Counted from the first letter of the stretch, positions 1 to 11,912 are shown. The stretch is 64,000 nt of DNA from Magnolia sinica (GCF_029962835.1 NC_080588.1:46049001-46113000), one strand, 5' to 3'. Numbers and translations are program-made. The notes: generated from the sequence alone by a model not told the origin.

Positions 1-147
1 TTAAAATTTCTAAAATATAAAAACCAATAAAGAAAAGCTTATGCCATAGAGACTAAAATCCCAAATAACTTGAAAGCATCTTAACTTTCTAATAGTTTCA
101 ACGAATCTGATCTGGCAACACAAAGTCGCAGACATCATTGATTATAA
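1..147 (-). other. 3' flank of the RPL18A fragment
   Basis: AT-rich sequence following the stop codon of the ribosomal protein fragment when read on the minus strand. It has the look of a transcribed 3' untranslated region and contains no other open frame. No poly(A) tract is visible before the window edge, so it cannot be decided here whether the fragment is a processed copy. Confidence 0.4.
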
Positions 148-519
148 TTACATGAATAAATTAGGCCTCAATGCCTTGAATGTTGTCTTAAGCTTCCTAG
201 TTGGTGGCCTAACCTTCTTGAACACCAACGGGAACTTGATTTTGGAATCATGAAATTGCTTGGTATTCTCTCTCTTGCCAAGCAAGTCAGGTATGGTAGC
301 TGTCTTGATGATCTGAATGCAAGGAGACCTTACCCTGTGGCGAGAAGCCATCTCATCATACATCTGCTCAATAGCACCACTAAGAGTGGTGTCCCGGTAT
401 TCCTTGTACATATTGTGGTAACCAGTTCTGCTCCGGTACCGCAACCAAATTCCGTAGTTCTCAATAATGGTGGGATTCCTCTCAAACATCTCATTGATGG
501 CAAGCACTTGCCCGATACT
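148..519 (-). pseudogene. RPL18A: Truncated 60S ribosomal protein L18a (eL20), C-terminal two thirds
   Basis: The minus-strand frame reads through the highly conserved core of cytosolic ribosomal protein eL20/L18a: a GQVLAINE start, then [36 protein letters not shown] and [12 protein letters not shown], ending in the family C-terminus PNLFM and a TAA stop at 148-150. eL20 is a large-subunit rRNA-binding protein of about 178 residues in plants; only about residues 57-178 are present. There is no ATG at the family start: homology fades just before the GQ, and the same frame meets a stop about 80 bases upstream. The roughly 60 N-terminal residues are not visible in the next kilobase, which is MITE-like DNA followed by a CACTA element. 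The retained part has no stop or frameshift, so this is either a recently truncated pseudogene or the last exon(s) of a gene whose 5' exons were displaced by insertions. Fragment identity is secure; functional status is not. Confidence 0.85.
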
Positions 520-639
520 AATGGAACATGTGTTGTACCTAAATCCAAGTTGGTCCCAACCCTCAATATGGGCAATCCATCAAATGGGTCCATCCTTGAT
601 TGCCCCTCTCTCTCTCAAAAAAATCACTTTTGACTAGAT

Positions 640-1000
640 GATCTTAACTATCCAATCAATGGTTAAGGAAATTGATGGTTTATATTGTTCATATTGCAAA
701 CAGTCTATTAATCTAAACTTTCCATGATGTGGGTCCTGAGCTTGATTGTCCATTCATTTTTCCATATCATCGCGGGTCATGAGCCCAAAAATGAATGGGC
801 GTTCAATAATCATTGTTTCGTCTTATGTAATCCACATAAGATTTGGATCTTCCTCTTTTTAGTCTCATGCCCTAATATGATGTAGAAAAATGGATGAATG
901 GCATGGATGAAACACATACATCATGCGGTGACCCGCACAGCACCATCAGTAGGCAATCCAGGTCCCTCGTGATATGCCCATGAAAAGTTAAAGTTATTCA
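640..1000. repeat. Partial MITE of the GGGCCCACC/GATGTATG superfamily
   Basis: Contains the words shared by the fold-back MITEs elsewhere in the window: a left block near 725-800 with a TCCATTCATTTTTCCA-like string and a right block near 885-945 with AAATGGATGAATGGCATGGA and ACACATACATCATG. The two blocks are in inverted orientation, as in the better preserved copies at 14039-14580 and 61650-62186. Ends and target duplications are not recognisable, so it is an eroded copy. Confidence 0.55.
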
Positions 1001-1059
1001 AAGACTAAACTCCAATGATAGTCATAGATGCATGTGTTTAGAATTAGATCCGTGAATGG

Positions 1060-3414
1060 GTGGAAAATAATAATAATTTTTTTTTTGTAAGGTGCAGGTT
1101 CAAAATGAACCCCGTGGTTAATCAGGATCCGGCTATAATAGATAGGGAGTGGATGACACTAAGTTTTCCAAACCCTCATTTTATTTCTGGAATCAGAAGC
1201 TTTGTGAAGTTTGCACGAGAACACCTTCCTGGTAGAGAAACCATTTTTTGTCCATGCGCCACTTGCAGATGTTTACGATTACCGGTTTCTTATAATGATT
1301 TAGAAATACATCTAATGAAAAATGGATTCGACTCAAGCTATAGGGTTTGGGACATGCATGGTGAGCATGTATCACCTAAGCGTACTGAATATGCATCAAG
1401 TTCCCAACAGTACCACAATGTCCTGAACTTAAATGAGGTTCACAACACGATTGTTCAAGAACTCGGTAGTAATAACCTAGATGAAGTTGTACAGGATGAG
1501 TCGAATGTGACCCCTGTAGTCGAAGGTGTCTTTGGGGAAAATGAAACTGATGAGTTTGAAGAAAATCTACGAGACACAATGACTAAACTATACCCAGGGG
1601 CCCAAGATTTCACCGTGCTGACTTTTATTGTACAACTTTTTAAATTAAAGGTGAACCATGGATGGAGCGAAAAAAGCTTTATAGAGCTCCTTCAACTACT
1701 AAAGAAGGTATTACCTCCCGGTAACAAGGCCCCTACTAATACCTACCAAGTAAAGAAGACCATTACAAAGTTGGGTCTTGATTATGTGAAGATCCATGCT
1801 TATCCAAATGACTATATCTTGTACTGGAAAGAGAACGAGATGAAAACTAGTTGTCCAACTTGTAAAGCTCCTAGGTTCAAGATAGAAATGAATGTTGAGA
1901 AAAAACAACGTAAAGTACCTGTCAAGGTGTTAAGGGATAGGAAGGTCATTCGTTTTATAATTACAAGCTTTTGCACCTTCTTTAATGCCTTGTGCTCAAC
2001 AATAGTAGACGTTCAAACGCTCCTCACTCTTGAGAGGGGTATGGCTAGGACGTTACGTCAGCTTGAGATTATATGCCCTCCATCTATATTTGTCGTGATG
2101 ATGCATCTGTCAATCCACTTGGCATACGAGGCTCACATATGTGGTCCTGTATACTATCGATGGATGTATCCATTCGAAAGGTACGCTACAAGTTTAGTAA
2201 GAATAATCCGGCTTAACATCTACGATTGTATGTATTTGTAATGTATCATTATTTTTGTTAGGTTCATGAAGACATTCAAGGCCTATGTCCGTAACAAGAC
2301 GCGACCTGAGGGTTGCATTGCAGAATAATATATCTAAGAGGAGACAATTATATATTGCAACCAATATAAAGGAAAACAAAAAACAAGCCTCTTGGAAAAA
2401 TTGGAAAAACGGTTTCATGGAGTCATTTTAGGACTACAAAAGTTGTAAGATGTCATTGATGACGATAACAATGATGACGATGTTGGTCCAATAGGTTCAG
2501 GTCAAAGTGTTACCCTAGCGGGTATCGAATACGAACAGGCTCGTACATGGGTACTAAAGAGTCATCCCAGCTATGATGTGTGGGACGGGTATGCACAATT
2601 AGCTCATTTGTATATATCTTCTTTACTTTATGCGATTTCAATATAACAATGGTATCAAATAACGTGCAGGAAGTACAAAGATTTCTTGTAGCGAGGTTAC
2701 AGAAGGACCAACAGGGTGCCTAGCGAGGATGAATTCATACCTTGGTTGAAGAGGCAACCAGAGTTTAGCAAATCTGACGATAAAGAATTTAAAGATATAG
2801 CGAGAGGACCTCTAGCTTTTTGTACTTAATACAATAAGTATTGTATTAATGGTTTTCTCTTTGTCACTAAGGACTATGAGGAGAATAAAATGAACCAAAA
2901 CAGTGGGGTTATGATAGAGGGTATGACCACCTTCCGATCTAGTGCTAAGGATATGAATACAGTGGATGAAAATCAACCTTACTATGGAGTCCTTCGTAGA
3001 ATTATCCAATTGGAGTATAGAACAGGGTACAAGCCCATCTTATTTAAGTGTGATTGGGTGAAGGTGACGCATCATGGTGTTTCTTTTGATGTCAAAGCGA
3101 ATCTGAGATTAGTAAATTTGTCCAGTCTTTACAGTTCAGACAAATTGGGTGACGAGCCGTTCATTCTTGCGGAGCATGCCACGCAAGTTTTCTACTCTAG
3201 AGATCCAAAAAATCCTTAATGGCATGTGGTATTGGAGGTTCCAAAAAAGATTTTTATTGAAGAAGAGACATGCCATCTATTAGAACGATTTAAGGATGTA
3301 ACTGATGCCGATGTAGGACCTAATCTCACCTCATTAGCAATTGTTAATGTGTTGATATTCAATGAACCTAAAGACATCAGTGTTGTAGTCGAAAAAACAA
3401 AGAAAAGAAAGTGA
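1060..3414 (+). pseudogene. CACTA (En/Spm) TNP2-type transposase gene, core-deleted and decayed
   Basis: The first exon frame is open from 1060; ATG at 1105 is a likely start. Near the N-terminus is a transposase-associated domain (DREWM, a CPCATCRC cysteine cluster, HLMKNGFDSSYRVWDMHGE). It is followed by the TNP2 preamble (KLYPGAQDF, WSEKSFIELLQLLKK, LPPGNKAP, LGLDYVKIHAYPNDYILYWKE, CPTC) up to KVPVKVLR near 1935. The frame then jumps directly to a DUF4218-type block (FFNALCS, CPPSIFVVMMHLSIHLAYEA, GPVYYRWMYPFER). The Transposase_21 catalytic region normally between them is missing. A GT-AG intron (about 2179-2261) joins PFER to FMKTFKAYVRNKTRPEG. Further on are in-frame stops, then an open DUF4216-like part (YYGVLRRIIQLEYRTG, LFKCDWVKV, EPFILAEHATQVFY) with one stop near 3217, ending with a basic tail at 3414. 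It acts, if at all, only as a non-autonomous relic. Confidence 0.85.
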
Positions 3415-3599
3415 CCAAGGAGAATCTCTTGAATTGTTTATATTTTCTAAGCATGTAACAATATGATATTTATTGGAGGAAATCCAATCAAGGTATGGTT
3501 AATGTAGTGAATTGTTTGTACTTTATTTGTTATCCAAATTATTGTATTAATCATTAGTGTTTTTGTTTTATTTTGTTTTATTTTATTTTAAACAGGCAC

Positions 3600-3905
3600 A
3601 TGGATTCACAACCAGAGGCATTGGGTGTGCACTTGACCGAGACTACAGATGCGAGCAAGACTAAAGGTAATATGATAGTTCTCCTTAATTAGATATGTAA
3701 ATTTCAATTTTCTTATATATTGGTGGTAATCAACGATGTGTATATATATCTGTTATTCTTTTTATGTTGTTGTGCCAACTTCTTCTTTTTCGTCTAGAAA
3801 GAGAGGTCCTACTAGGGGTGCTTTTTTACATGACCAACTTAATAGGAAAAAGTCCTAAAGACGAATGAATTCGGGCAACCGAATGAGGATTGTCCTGAAC
3901 ATTGG
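3600..3905 (+). pseudogene. Remnant of the second CACTA gene, first exons
   Basis: Just downstream of the transposase, an ATG at 3600 opens a short exon ending at a GT donor near 3667. After about 130 bases of AT-rich intron-like DNA, a frame with RGPTRGAFLHDQLNRKK follows, then a stop. The RGPT-basic pattern and the position match the second (TNP1/Ptta-like) gene of plant CACTA elements. Later exons are not readable. Assignment rests on context more than on sequence. Confidence 0.5.
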
Positions 3906-4241
3906 TGCAGTTATCTTTCTCTGGGTACTCGAAATCTTGGTATGTCTCATTGTCCTTCAATAATTTAATATATCGAGATTTCTTTACCATCATCATTTAC
4001 ATTTTTCTTCTTAATCAATACTTGGAAGTTAATATAATCATTTACTATGTTTTACAATCGTTAAAATCTTTATTTGTAAATCTGTGCCCATATAAAAAAC
4101 TTATTCATTCTCAGATTGCATTGTGGAATATGCATCCATTAATCAAAGAAAGGGCGACATTCCAAGCACTCACACTTTCTCTCCTTGCTAGCTAAATTGG
4201 TGAGTCTTCTTTCCTTCATACTATATGATTCATTGATGAAG

Positions 4242-4790
4242 TGGCCTGGCCATTTAGACAAGCCCATGTTTATATATTATCTCGAAATTGATGAAGTAGA
4301 TCCGGATGTGCGTCGGAGCTATCCGGATATTGAGCGAGGGTCCCTGGAAGGTGAGAACCGCTGTTATAACCATGATGAAGCTGTCCATTTCCTATGGACA
4401 GCAATATGGGTGGCCTGGCCATTTGGACAGGCCCATGTTTATATATTATCTCGAAATTGATGAAGCAGATTCGAATGTGCGTCGGAGCTATCCGGATGTT
4501 AAGTGGGGGTCCCTGGAAGGTGGGAACCACTGTTATGACCATGATGAAGCTGTCCATTTTCTATGGACAGTAATATGGGTGGCCTAGCCATTTGAACAGG
4601 TCCATGTTTGTGTATTATCTCGAAATTGATGAAGCAGATCCGGATGTGCGTCGGATCTATTCGGATGTTGAGTAGGGGTCCCTAGAAGGTGGGAACCGCT
4701 GTTATGATCATGATAAAGCTGTCCATTTCCTATGGACAACATTGGAGGGGTCTGGCCATTTGGACAGGCCGTGTTTATATATGTATTTGC
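4242..4790 (+). repeat. 169-bp tandem repeat inside the CACTA remnant, about 3.2 copies
   Basis: Units start at 4242, 4411, 4580 and about 4749 with TGGCCTGGCCATTTGGACA-type sequence, giving a constant spacing of 169 bases. Each unit contains GATCCGGATGTGCGTCGGAG-type and CATGATGAAGCTGTCCATTT-type strings. Units differ by scattered substitutions. Both strands are open in places, which produces spurious short ORFs. The array stops at the left edge of the solo LTR at 4801. Confidence 0.9.
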
Positions 4791-4800
4791 AGGGACCACA

Positions 4801-7800
4801 TATCATGCCCCAAACTCGAAAAACGGGCTCACAAAATTTCTGATCGCCGAATCCGGCGCCGACAGCCTCCTCAGTACCCCATTCTCAAATTCCGACACTT
4901 ACATGCCAGATTCCGATCCTGGGATCCCACAAGGAGGATTTTCAGTATGAATTTTTTTTTGTAATGGAGCATAACCACAAGCATAACCAAGTCACCAAAA
5001 CAACATCACTACATATCTACTATATCAAAAACTTTTAAGTACAATGTGGAAAGAGAAATACAAGGTGATCAAAAAGCTCCAAAATGATCAGGTGCGCGCT
5101 CCTGCCTCAACTCTGCTGCTGTCCAACGACACCTGCAGCAACGGTCGTGCATAAACTTAAAAAAGCTTAGAGGGTGGTGTAAGTGTGTGCACAAGGCAAA
5201 CGTCAAGTGTGTAATATTAGAGTAATGAAAAAAAATGCGGTAAGTCCATGAATGCTATCAGCTGTACCAAAGCTATGTAATGCAAGGCATGAATGCTATC
5301 GACCATACTAAGGCTATGTGATGCGAGGCCTATGTAGCCAAATGTCATATGCGAGATGCAAAGTAAGCGTGCCAGTACTCATCAAGTACACATATCAGTA
5401 CAGTTCCTCTCTGGATATCACCGGGGTCTAATACCCCTCACACTGACTGCCTCCTCCCTAGCTGTACAGTCAAGCAAGTGGAAGAGACCACACTATCCGT
5501 CTGACCAGTAGTCTGCCAATACCTACCTGGCTCATCGATAGTAGACTCATCTACGAGCTGGTCAAATTAGCCTAGCTTATAGCCCCCTCACTCAGGCAGA
5601 TAAGGCCACACCCCCTTCCAACCGACCACGATACAATGGGAGACGCAGCCTACTGGTATTCGAAACTCGGGCGCTCGTATATCCACTCGGTCTAGACGTT
5701 GGAGCATCTTCTGGTACCAAAAAGGTTCTGAGATTTTCACCCAAGGACATCCTAAGTGTCCACAATGCTAGAACCAATATTTTCGATATCCGATACGACC
5801 ATCCATGATGTGCTTGTGGAGGCCACGGCCCTGATGTCGCTAGGGCGTGCAGTGAATCACGACACACAATGCAAAATGCATGAGTCAAACCGTCAGTCAT
5901 GCAGCAATCTCGCACGTACCACGTGCTCATGTGGGGCACTCCGTTTCATAAGGAGTCCTGTAAATGCCTCAGCCCAACAGCTTATGCTATGATCAAATAT
6001 TCCTCACATCAAGCATACATATGATGCGTATGGGCATGAGTCATGGAGATATACCAATCATGTTACAAAGTGGTGAATTATTCTTATAATGCAGATGAGC
6101 CTAGACGGCCTATACACAACAAGTACGGCCTATCAATGGGCCCTAGGGAGAGTCGTAATGCGGACATTTAACCAACATTATACTTGCAATGTGGACGTCA
6201 AACCAACATTGCTCCCAAGGCATAGCCTGCCACAAACCATAGAGAAATCACTCATTGCAATGGGCCCTAAGGATAACCCATCGGGCCTCAACCCATGAGC
6301 CTTAGATACCTCAAAATAGGCCGTATCACATGGGCCTTACATTCATCAAATGGGCCGCATTAATAGGCCTCACCAACGGGCCTTATGTACATTGCAATGG
6401 GCCATAACCCATGGGCCTTAGAATACATCAAAATGGGCCTAATCACATAGGCTTTATGTACATTAGATGGGCCACACCAATTGGGCCCCAACAACGGGCC
6501 ATAATACATCAAGATGGGCCTAATCCTATGGCCTTATATATATATCAAGTTGGGGTCCACTTGGACTATAGATTGAGCTTTCAAAATGGTTAGACAATTT
6601 GGATGCAACACAAGCATCATGGTGGGGGTCCACATGAAGGCCCACCATCCTGTATACTATATATAATATAATATATAATTTATATAATATATATATATAT
6701 ACAATATTGTATATAATATTATATATATATACACACACACACGCACACACACGTGTGCACACACACACACACCGTCCCCTGGATGGACGGTGTGAATGAA
6801 ACCCATACATCACTATGGGTCCCACGTGGGGCCCACCATTATGTTTACTAGCCATCTAATCCGTTGAGAAGGTCATACGGACCTGGAATGAAGAGGAAAA
6901 AAAATTTCATCTTGATCCAACACTTCTGTGGCCCAGAAAAGGAGTTTCAAGGGCAGACAATCAATCCTACTGTTTCCCCTGATGTGGGCCACCTAAGTTT
7001 CAGATCGGGCCGATTTTTGGAGGGGGCCCACTTCAAGCAGGGGCCCACCTAATGAACAGATTGGATGACAAATATACACCATGGTGGGGCCCACGGCTGG
7101 GACCGTGGGTCCCTGCCTAACCATCCCCCCACCTCCACGCGGTAGGCGCTGCCTGCACGCCTCTGGCAGCAGCAGTGCCTGCTGCATTGAATTTTTTTAA
7201 AAATGAGTTTTTCTATGGTTTTTCATATATGGGACCCGCATCAACTGAATCCAGCCTGTCCATTGCTCTCTATGGCTCAAGACCATTCCAATGAGTCCAA
7301 TATCCAATGTTTTTCGGCGCATAAAAATTGTCGGGGTGACTTTTAACGGTAAAAACCAATGTTTTACATGTTATGGTCCGCAAGAAGATCGGATGGACTT
7401 CATTTTTTGGCTCAACGCCTAAAACGATCCTCTAAATGGGATGGACGGCATGGATTGAATACATACATCAAGGTGGGGCCTACACAATTGGCCCACCCAA
7501 TAAGCTTAAAATCAAGCTCATATTTGTTTTCACGTCTAGCATCCAGGGGACGCTGGACGTTTTGGTGCATGGGAACATTTAAGGTGGGCCTTGCTCAGGT
7601 GGGCCACCACATGGCTAGGTGGTTTGGAACAACACATATAAAGTGGGCCTCATCACCAATGACTTGGATCCAATACATGCTTTATGGTGGGGGCCATCCA
7701 AGTGGGCCACACGGCCATATCATCACACAAAAAAAATAACTAAAAAGAGAGGGAGAGAGAGAAATAGAGTGGGACGCGTGTGATGGAGGGCTCCGCCACT

Positions 7801-8833
7801 ATGAGCCCTCCCTTGCAAGAAATCATACATCAAGTAGGTCCCAATACATGTGGGCCCACCAAATTAAGGATTCAATGGTGGAGATCCTTTCTCCACCAAA
7901 TGCAAGGTCCAGATGACCCTATCCATACATGGAAAATAAACATCATGATGGGGTCCATGGAGAATGGCCCCATCATGGAATGATCATGAGGATCAAAGTG
8001 GTCCATCGGCATCAAGGGTCCAAAGTGAGATCCACACCATCCATCAGTAGGCCTCACTTGGCCCATCATCAAAACATGAAAATCTATCCTAATAAGCACC
8101 CACCGTCGATCTCCTTGGTCCGTTGGAACGCCAATCTCCTTGTGCTTCACTTTGATGGAGGGAGATGAGATTTGAATGGCTAGGATGAAGGTTAAAGGGA
8201 TAGAAAAGTGGGCCTCACAAATCACATTTTTCTCTCCATGGGAAGGCTTGGACGTGGGATTTTCCTTGCTTGGGAATGTGGGTTTGAAAAATGAGAGAGA
8301 GAGAGAGAGAGTTGTAAAGAGAGAGAGAGAGTAGCTTAGGTAGGCCATGATTACTTGTAAGAGAGGATGACTAGCAATAAATGCTTGTAAGAAGGCTAGG
8401 GGGTAGGGTGGCTATAGCTAGGGTAGGGTGGCTATAGCTAAGGTAGGGTAGGGTGGCTATAGCTAAGGTAGGGTGGATAAGGCTAAGGTAGGGTGGCTAT
8501 AGCTAGGGTGATGTCATCCATCACCCTCATGATTACCTAGAGATTGGTGCCACATGGGATGGGTGGGTCCCGCAATATGCGGTCTACGGTCATTATAATG
8601 CACTGTCCACATCTTATGATCTAAGCGTCGGATTGGCGCACGAGATACGGCGTTGAAACCGCGGTGACGGTGCGATCATAATGGTATGAGTCTCGGGTTA
8701 AGCTGACTCAAATCTATAGGATATGACCTAGGATCGCGCGCAAACGTCGATTATATGTCGCATGTTACCAGAATTTGACGGGAAGGATCGCAGCAGTCGA
8801 CGAAACAGTACTGACTGGGATACGGGTCTTACA
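4801..8833 (-). mobile_element. Solo LTR, 4-kb family, copy 1 (inverted)
   Basis: A 4033-bp unit bounded by the 5-bp target duplication CCACA (4796-4800 and 8834-8838). Read on the minus strand it begins TGTAAGACCCG near 8833 and ends in GGGCATGATA at 4801, matching the three plus-strand copies at 16537, 22976 and 39590. From start to end it has a GA/CT microsatellite (8280-8330), MITE-like GGGCCCACC blocks, an array of TGGGCC motifs (6240-6545), and a terminal domain with a conserved CTAAGCTTTTT-like block near 5160. No gag, pol or second LTR is present, so it is a solo LTR left by LTR-LTR recombination. The family clade cannot be told from the LTR alone. Confidence 0.88.
8385..8515. repeat. 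Short tandem repeat GGTAGGGTGGCTATAGCTA within solo LTR copy 1
   Basis: About six imperfect units of 18-24 bases built from GGTAGGGTGGCTATAGCTA. Confined to this solo LTR copy; the others do not show an obvious counterpart. Confidence 0.8.
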
Positions 8834-8835
8834 CC

Positions 8836-11515
8836 ACACCCTTAACCTATAACCTAAACCTAAACCTTTACCTATAACCTAAACTTTAACCTATAACCTA
8901 TAACCTAAACCAAAACCTATAACCTATAACCTAACCTAAACCTAAACCTAAACCTGTAACCTAAACCTATAACCTATAACCTGAATCTAAACCCGATCCC
9001 GAACCCGAACCTAATTTCCTAAACCTATAACCTATTCTCAATTCCCTAAAGCAATAACCTATAACCTATAACCTAAACCTAAACCTAACCTAAACCTATA
9101 ACCTAAACCTAACATAAACCTAAAACCTAAACCTAAACCTAAACCAAAACCTCTAACCTTAACCTTAACCTAAACCAAAACCTATAACCTAAACCTTAAC
9201 CTAAACTTAAACCTATAACCTAAGCTTATAACCTATAACCAAACCTTAACCTAAACCTATAACCTAAACTTATAAAATAAAACCTAAACCTAAACCTAAA
9301 ACCTAAATGTATTCTCAAACCCCTAAACCTAAACCTATTGCTAATCCTAATCTCAACTCTCTAACCTAAACCTAAACCTAAACCCGATCCCGAACTCGAA
9401 CCCAATTTCCTGAACCTAAACCTTAACCTATTCTCAATTCCTTAAAGCTATAACCTATAACCTATAACATATAACCTAAACCTAAACCTTAACCTAAACC
9501 TTAACCTAAACCTAAACCTATAACCTATACCTTAACCTAAACCTATAACCTATACCTTAACCTAAACCTAAACCAAAACCTATAACCTTAACCTAAACCA
9601 AAACCTATAAACTAAACCTTAACCTGTAACCTATAACCTATAACTTAAACTTATAACCGATAACCTAACCTTAACCTAAACCTAAAACCTAAACCTAAAC
9701 CTAAACCTATAACCTAAAACCTAAACCTAAACCTAAAACCTAAATGTATTCTCAAACCCGATCTCAAACCCGAACCTGATTTCCTAAACCTAAACCTTAA
9801 CCTATTCTCAATTCCCTAAAGCTTTAACCTATAACCTAAACCTAAACCTTAACCTAAACCTAAACCTTAACATAAACCAAAACCTATAACCTATAACCTA
9901 TAACCTATAACCTAAACTTATAACCTATAACCTAACCTTAACCTAAACCTATAACCTAAACCTAAACCTATAACCTAAAACCTAAACCTAAACTTAAAAC
10001 CTAAATGTATTCTCAAATCCCTAAATATAAACTTACACCTAATCCTAATTAATCTCAACTCCCTAACCTAAACCTAAACGTAAACTTGAAAACCCAAACC
10101 TAAACCCGATCCTAAACCCGAACCTGATTTCCTAAATCTAAACCTTAACCTATTCTCAATTCCCTAAAGCTATAACCTATAACCTATAACCTATAACCTA
10201 CACCTAAACCTAACCTAAACCTATAACCTAAACCTAAACCCAAACATAAAGCCTAAATGTATTCTCAAATCCTTAAACCTAAACCTACACCTAATCCTAA
10301 TCTCAACTCCTTAACCTAAACTTAAACTTGAAAACCCAAACTAAACCCGATGTCAAACCCAAACCCGATTTCCTAAACCTAAACCTTAACCTATTCTCAA
10401 TTCCCTAAAGCTTTAACCTATAACCTATAACCTATAACCTATAACCTAAACGTAAACCTTAACCTAAACTTATAACCTAAACCTAAACCTTAACCTAAAC
10501 CTAAACCTATAACCTAAACCTTAACCTAAACTTATAACCTATAACCTAACCTTAACCTAAACCTAAAACCTAAACCTAAACCTATAACCTAAACCTATAA
10601 CCTAAATATATTCTCAAATCCCTAAACCTAAACCTACACCTAATCCTAATCTCAACTCCCTAACCTAAACCTAAACCTAAACTTGAAAACCCAAACCTAA
10701 ACCTAAACCCGATCTCGAACCCGAACCTGATTTCCTAAACCTAAACCTTAACCTATTCTCAATTCCCTAAAGCTATAACCTATAACCTATAACCTATAAC
10801 CTATAACCTATACCTAAACCTAACCTAAACCTATAACCTTAACCTAAACCTAAAACCTAAACCTAAACATAAAACCTAAATGTATTCTCAAATCCTTAAA
10901 CCTAAACCTACACCTAATCCTAATCTCAACTCCTTAACCTAAACCTAAACTTGAAAACCCAAACTAAACCCGATCTCAAACCCGAACCTGATTTCCTAAA
11001 CCTAAACCTTAACATATTCTCAATTTCCTAAAGCTTTAACCTATAACCTATAACCTATAACCTTTAACATAAACCTAAACCTTAACCTAAACCTATAACC
11101 TTAATCTAAACCTTAACCTAAACCTAAACCAAAACCTATTACCTAAACTTTAACCTATAACCTATAACCTATAACCTAACCTTAACCTAAACCTAAAACC
11201 TAAACCTATTCCTAAAACCTAAACTTAAACCTAAAACCTAAATGTATTCTCAAATCCCTAAACAACCTGCACTTAATCCTAATCTCAACTCCCTAACCTA
11301 AACCTAAACCTACACCTAATCCTAATCTCAACTCCCAAACCTAAACCTAAACCTAAACTTGAAAACCCAAACCTAAACCCGATCCCGAAACTGAACCCGA
11401 TTTCCTAAACATAAACCTTAACCTATTCTCAATTCCCTAAAGCTATAACCTATAACCTATAACCTAAACCTAACCTAAACCTATAACTTAAACCTAAAAC
11501 CTTAACCTAAACCTA
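8836..11515 (+). repeat. Interstitial telomere-like array with a long-range repeat
   Basis: About 2.7 kb made of CCTAAA, CCTATAA and CCTTAA words related to the plant telomere unit CCCTAAA, but degenerate and never a run of perfect 7-mers. A longer motif with CCTATTCTCAATTCCCTAAA recurs near 9031, 9428, 9801, 10149, 10390, 10752, 11012 and 11422, usually preceded by a CCCGATCCCGAACCCGAACC-like block and a TTTCCTAAACC block. Spacing is therefore about 240-410 bases. Unique or TE sequence borders it on both sides, so it is interstitial and not a chromosome end. Confidence 0.92.
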
Positions 11516-11721
11516 GGTTTTGAGTTTAAAAGTCCATCCTAGGTTTGAACACATTACTCATGTTAGATTTTGCCATAGTTTAGAAGATTTGTAAGTACAT
11601 TTTTGATTTCTTCATATATAAGTGTTTTTTTTTTTTTTTTTTTTTTTTGTTGTCTTTCTTCCTTTTGAGATGTGTACAAAGGTATGTTTGTTTGATTGTG
11701 TCTACAAATGTTGTTTTATAC

Positions 11722-11912
11722 AGGTTGACAAGCTAAAGAAGTCAGTGGAGGATGAAATTCATTTTCTCAAGGGAAGGGTTTTAGAACTTGAAAGTGATCT
11801 TGTGTCGAAGTCCACAAAAGTTACATCTACAGTTTTAAAGAAAGAAAAAGCTCTATCTTCTACATTTGCTGAAATTGATCGTCTGAAGGAAGAAAATTCT
11901 ATAAAAATGTGA
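11722..11912 (+). CDS. Coiled-coil exon of unknown parent gene within the CACTA region
   Basis: After a T-rich tract ending in TTTTATACAG (an acceptor-like site), a frame of about 63 codons is open to a TGA at 11910. It reads VDKLKKSVEDEIHFLKGRVL, then further charged residues and EIDRLKEENSIKM. The leucine and isoleucine spacing indicates a coiled coil. It could be the last exon of the CACTA second gene, which often ends in a coiled coil, or an exon captured from a host gene such as a kinesin- or myosin-like protein. The upstream ORF start in a poly-T tract is artificial. Parent gene not recognised. Confidence 0.45.

Noticed and set aside
250-633. 127-codon plus-strand ORF over the RPL18A fragment
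   Set aside because: Antisense shadow of the ribosomal protein frame.
7872-8348. 158-codon minus-strand ORF in solo LTR copy 1
   Set aside because: Made of LTR/MITE repeat and a GA microsatellite; parallel frames occur at the same place in other LTR copies (for example 23591-23833), so it is repeat-derived.
8836-11515. True chromosome-end telomere
   Set aside because: Degenerate units, long-range repeat structure, and non-telomeric sequence on both sides; interstitial array.
11622-11720. Poly-Phe start of the ORF before the coiled-coil exon
   Set aside because: Encoded by a T-run that is better read as the pyrimidine tract of an intron; translation from there is unlikely.
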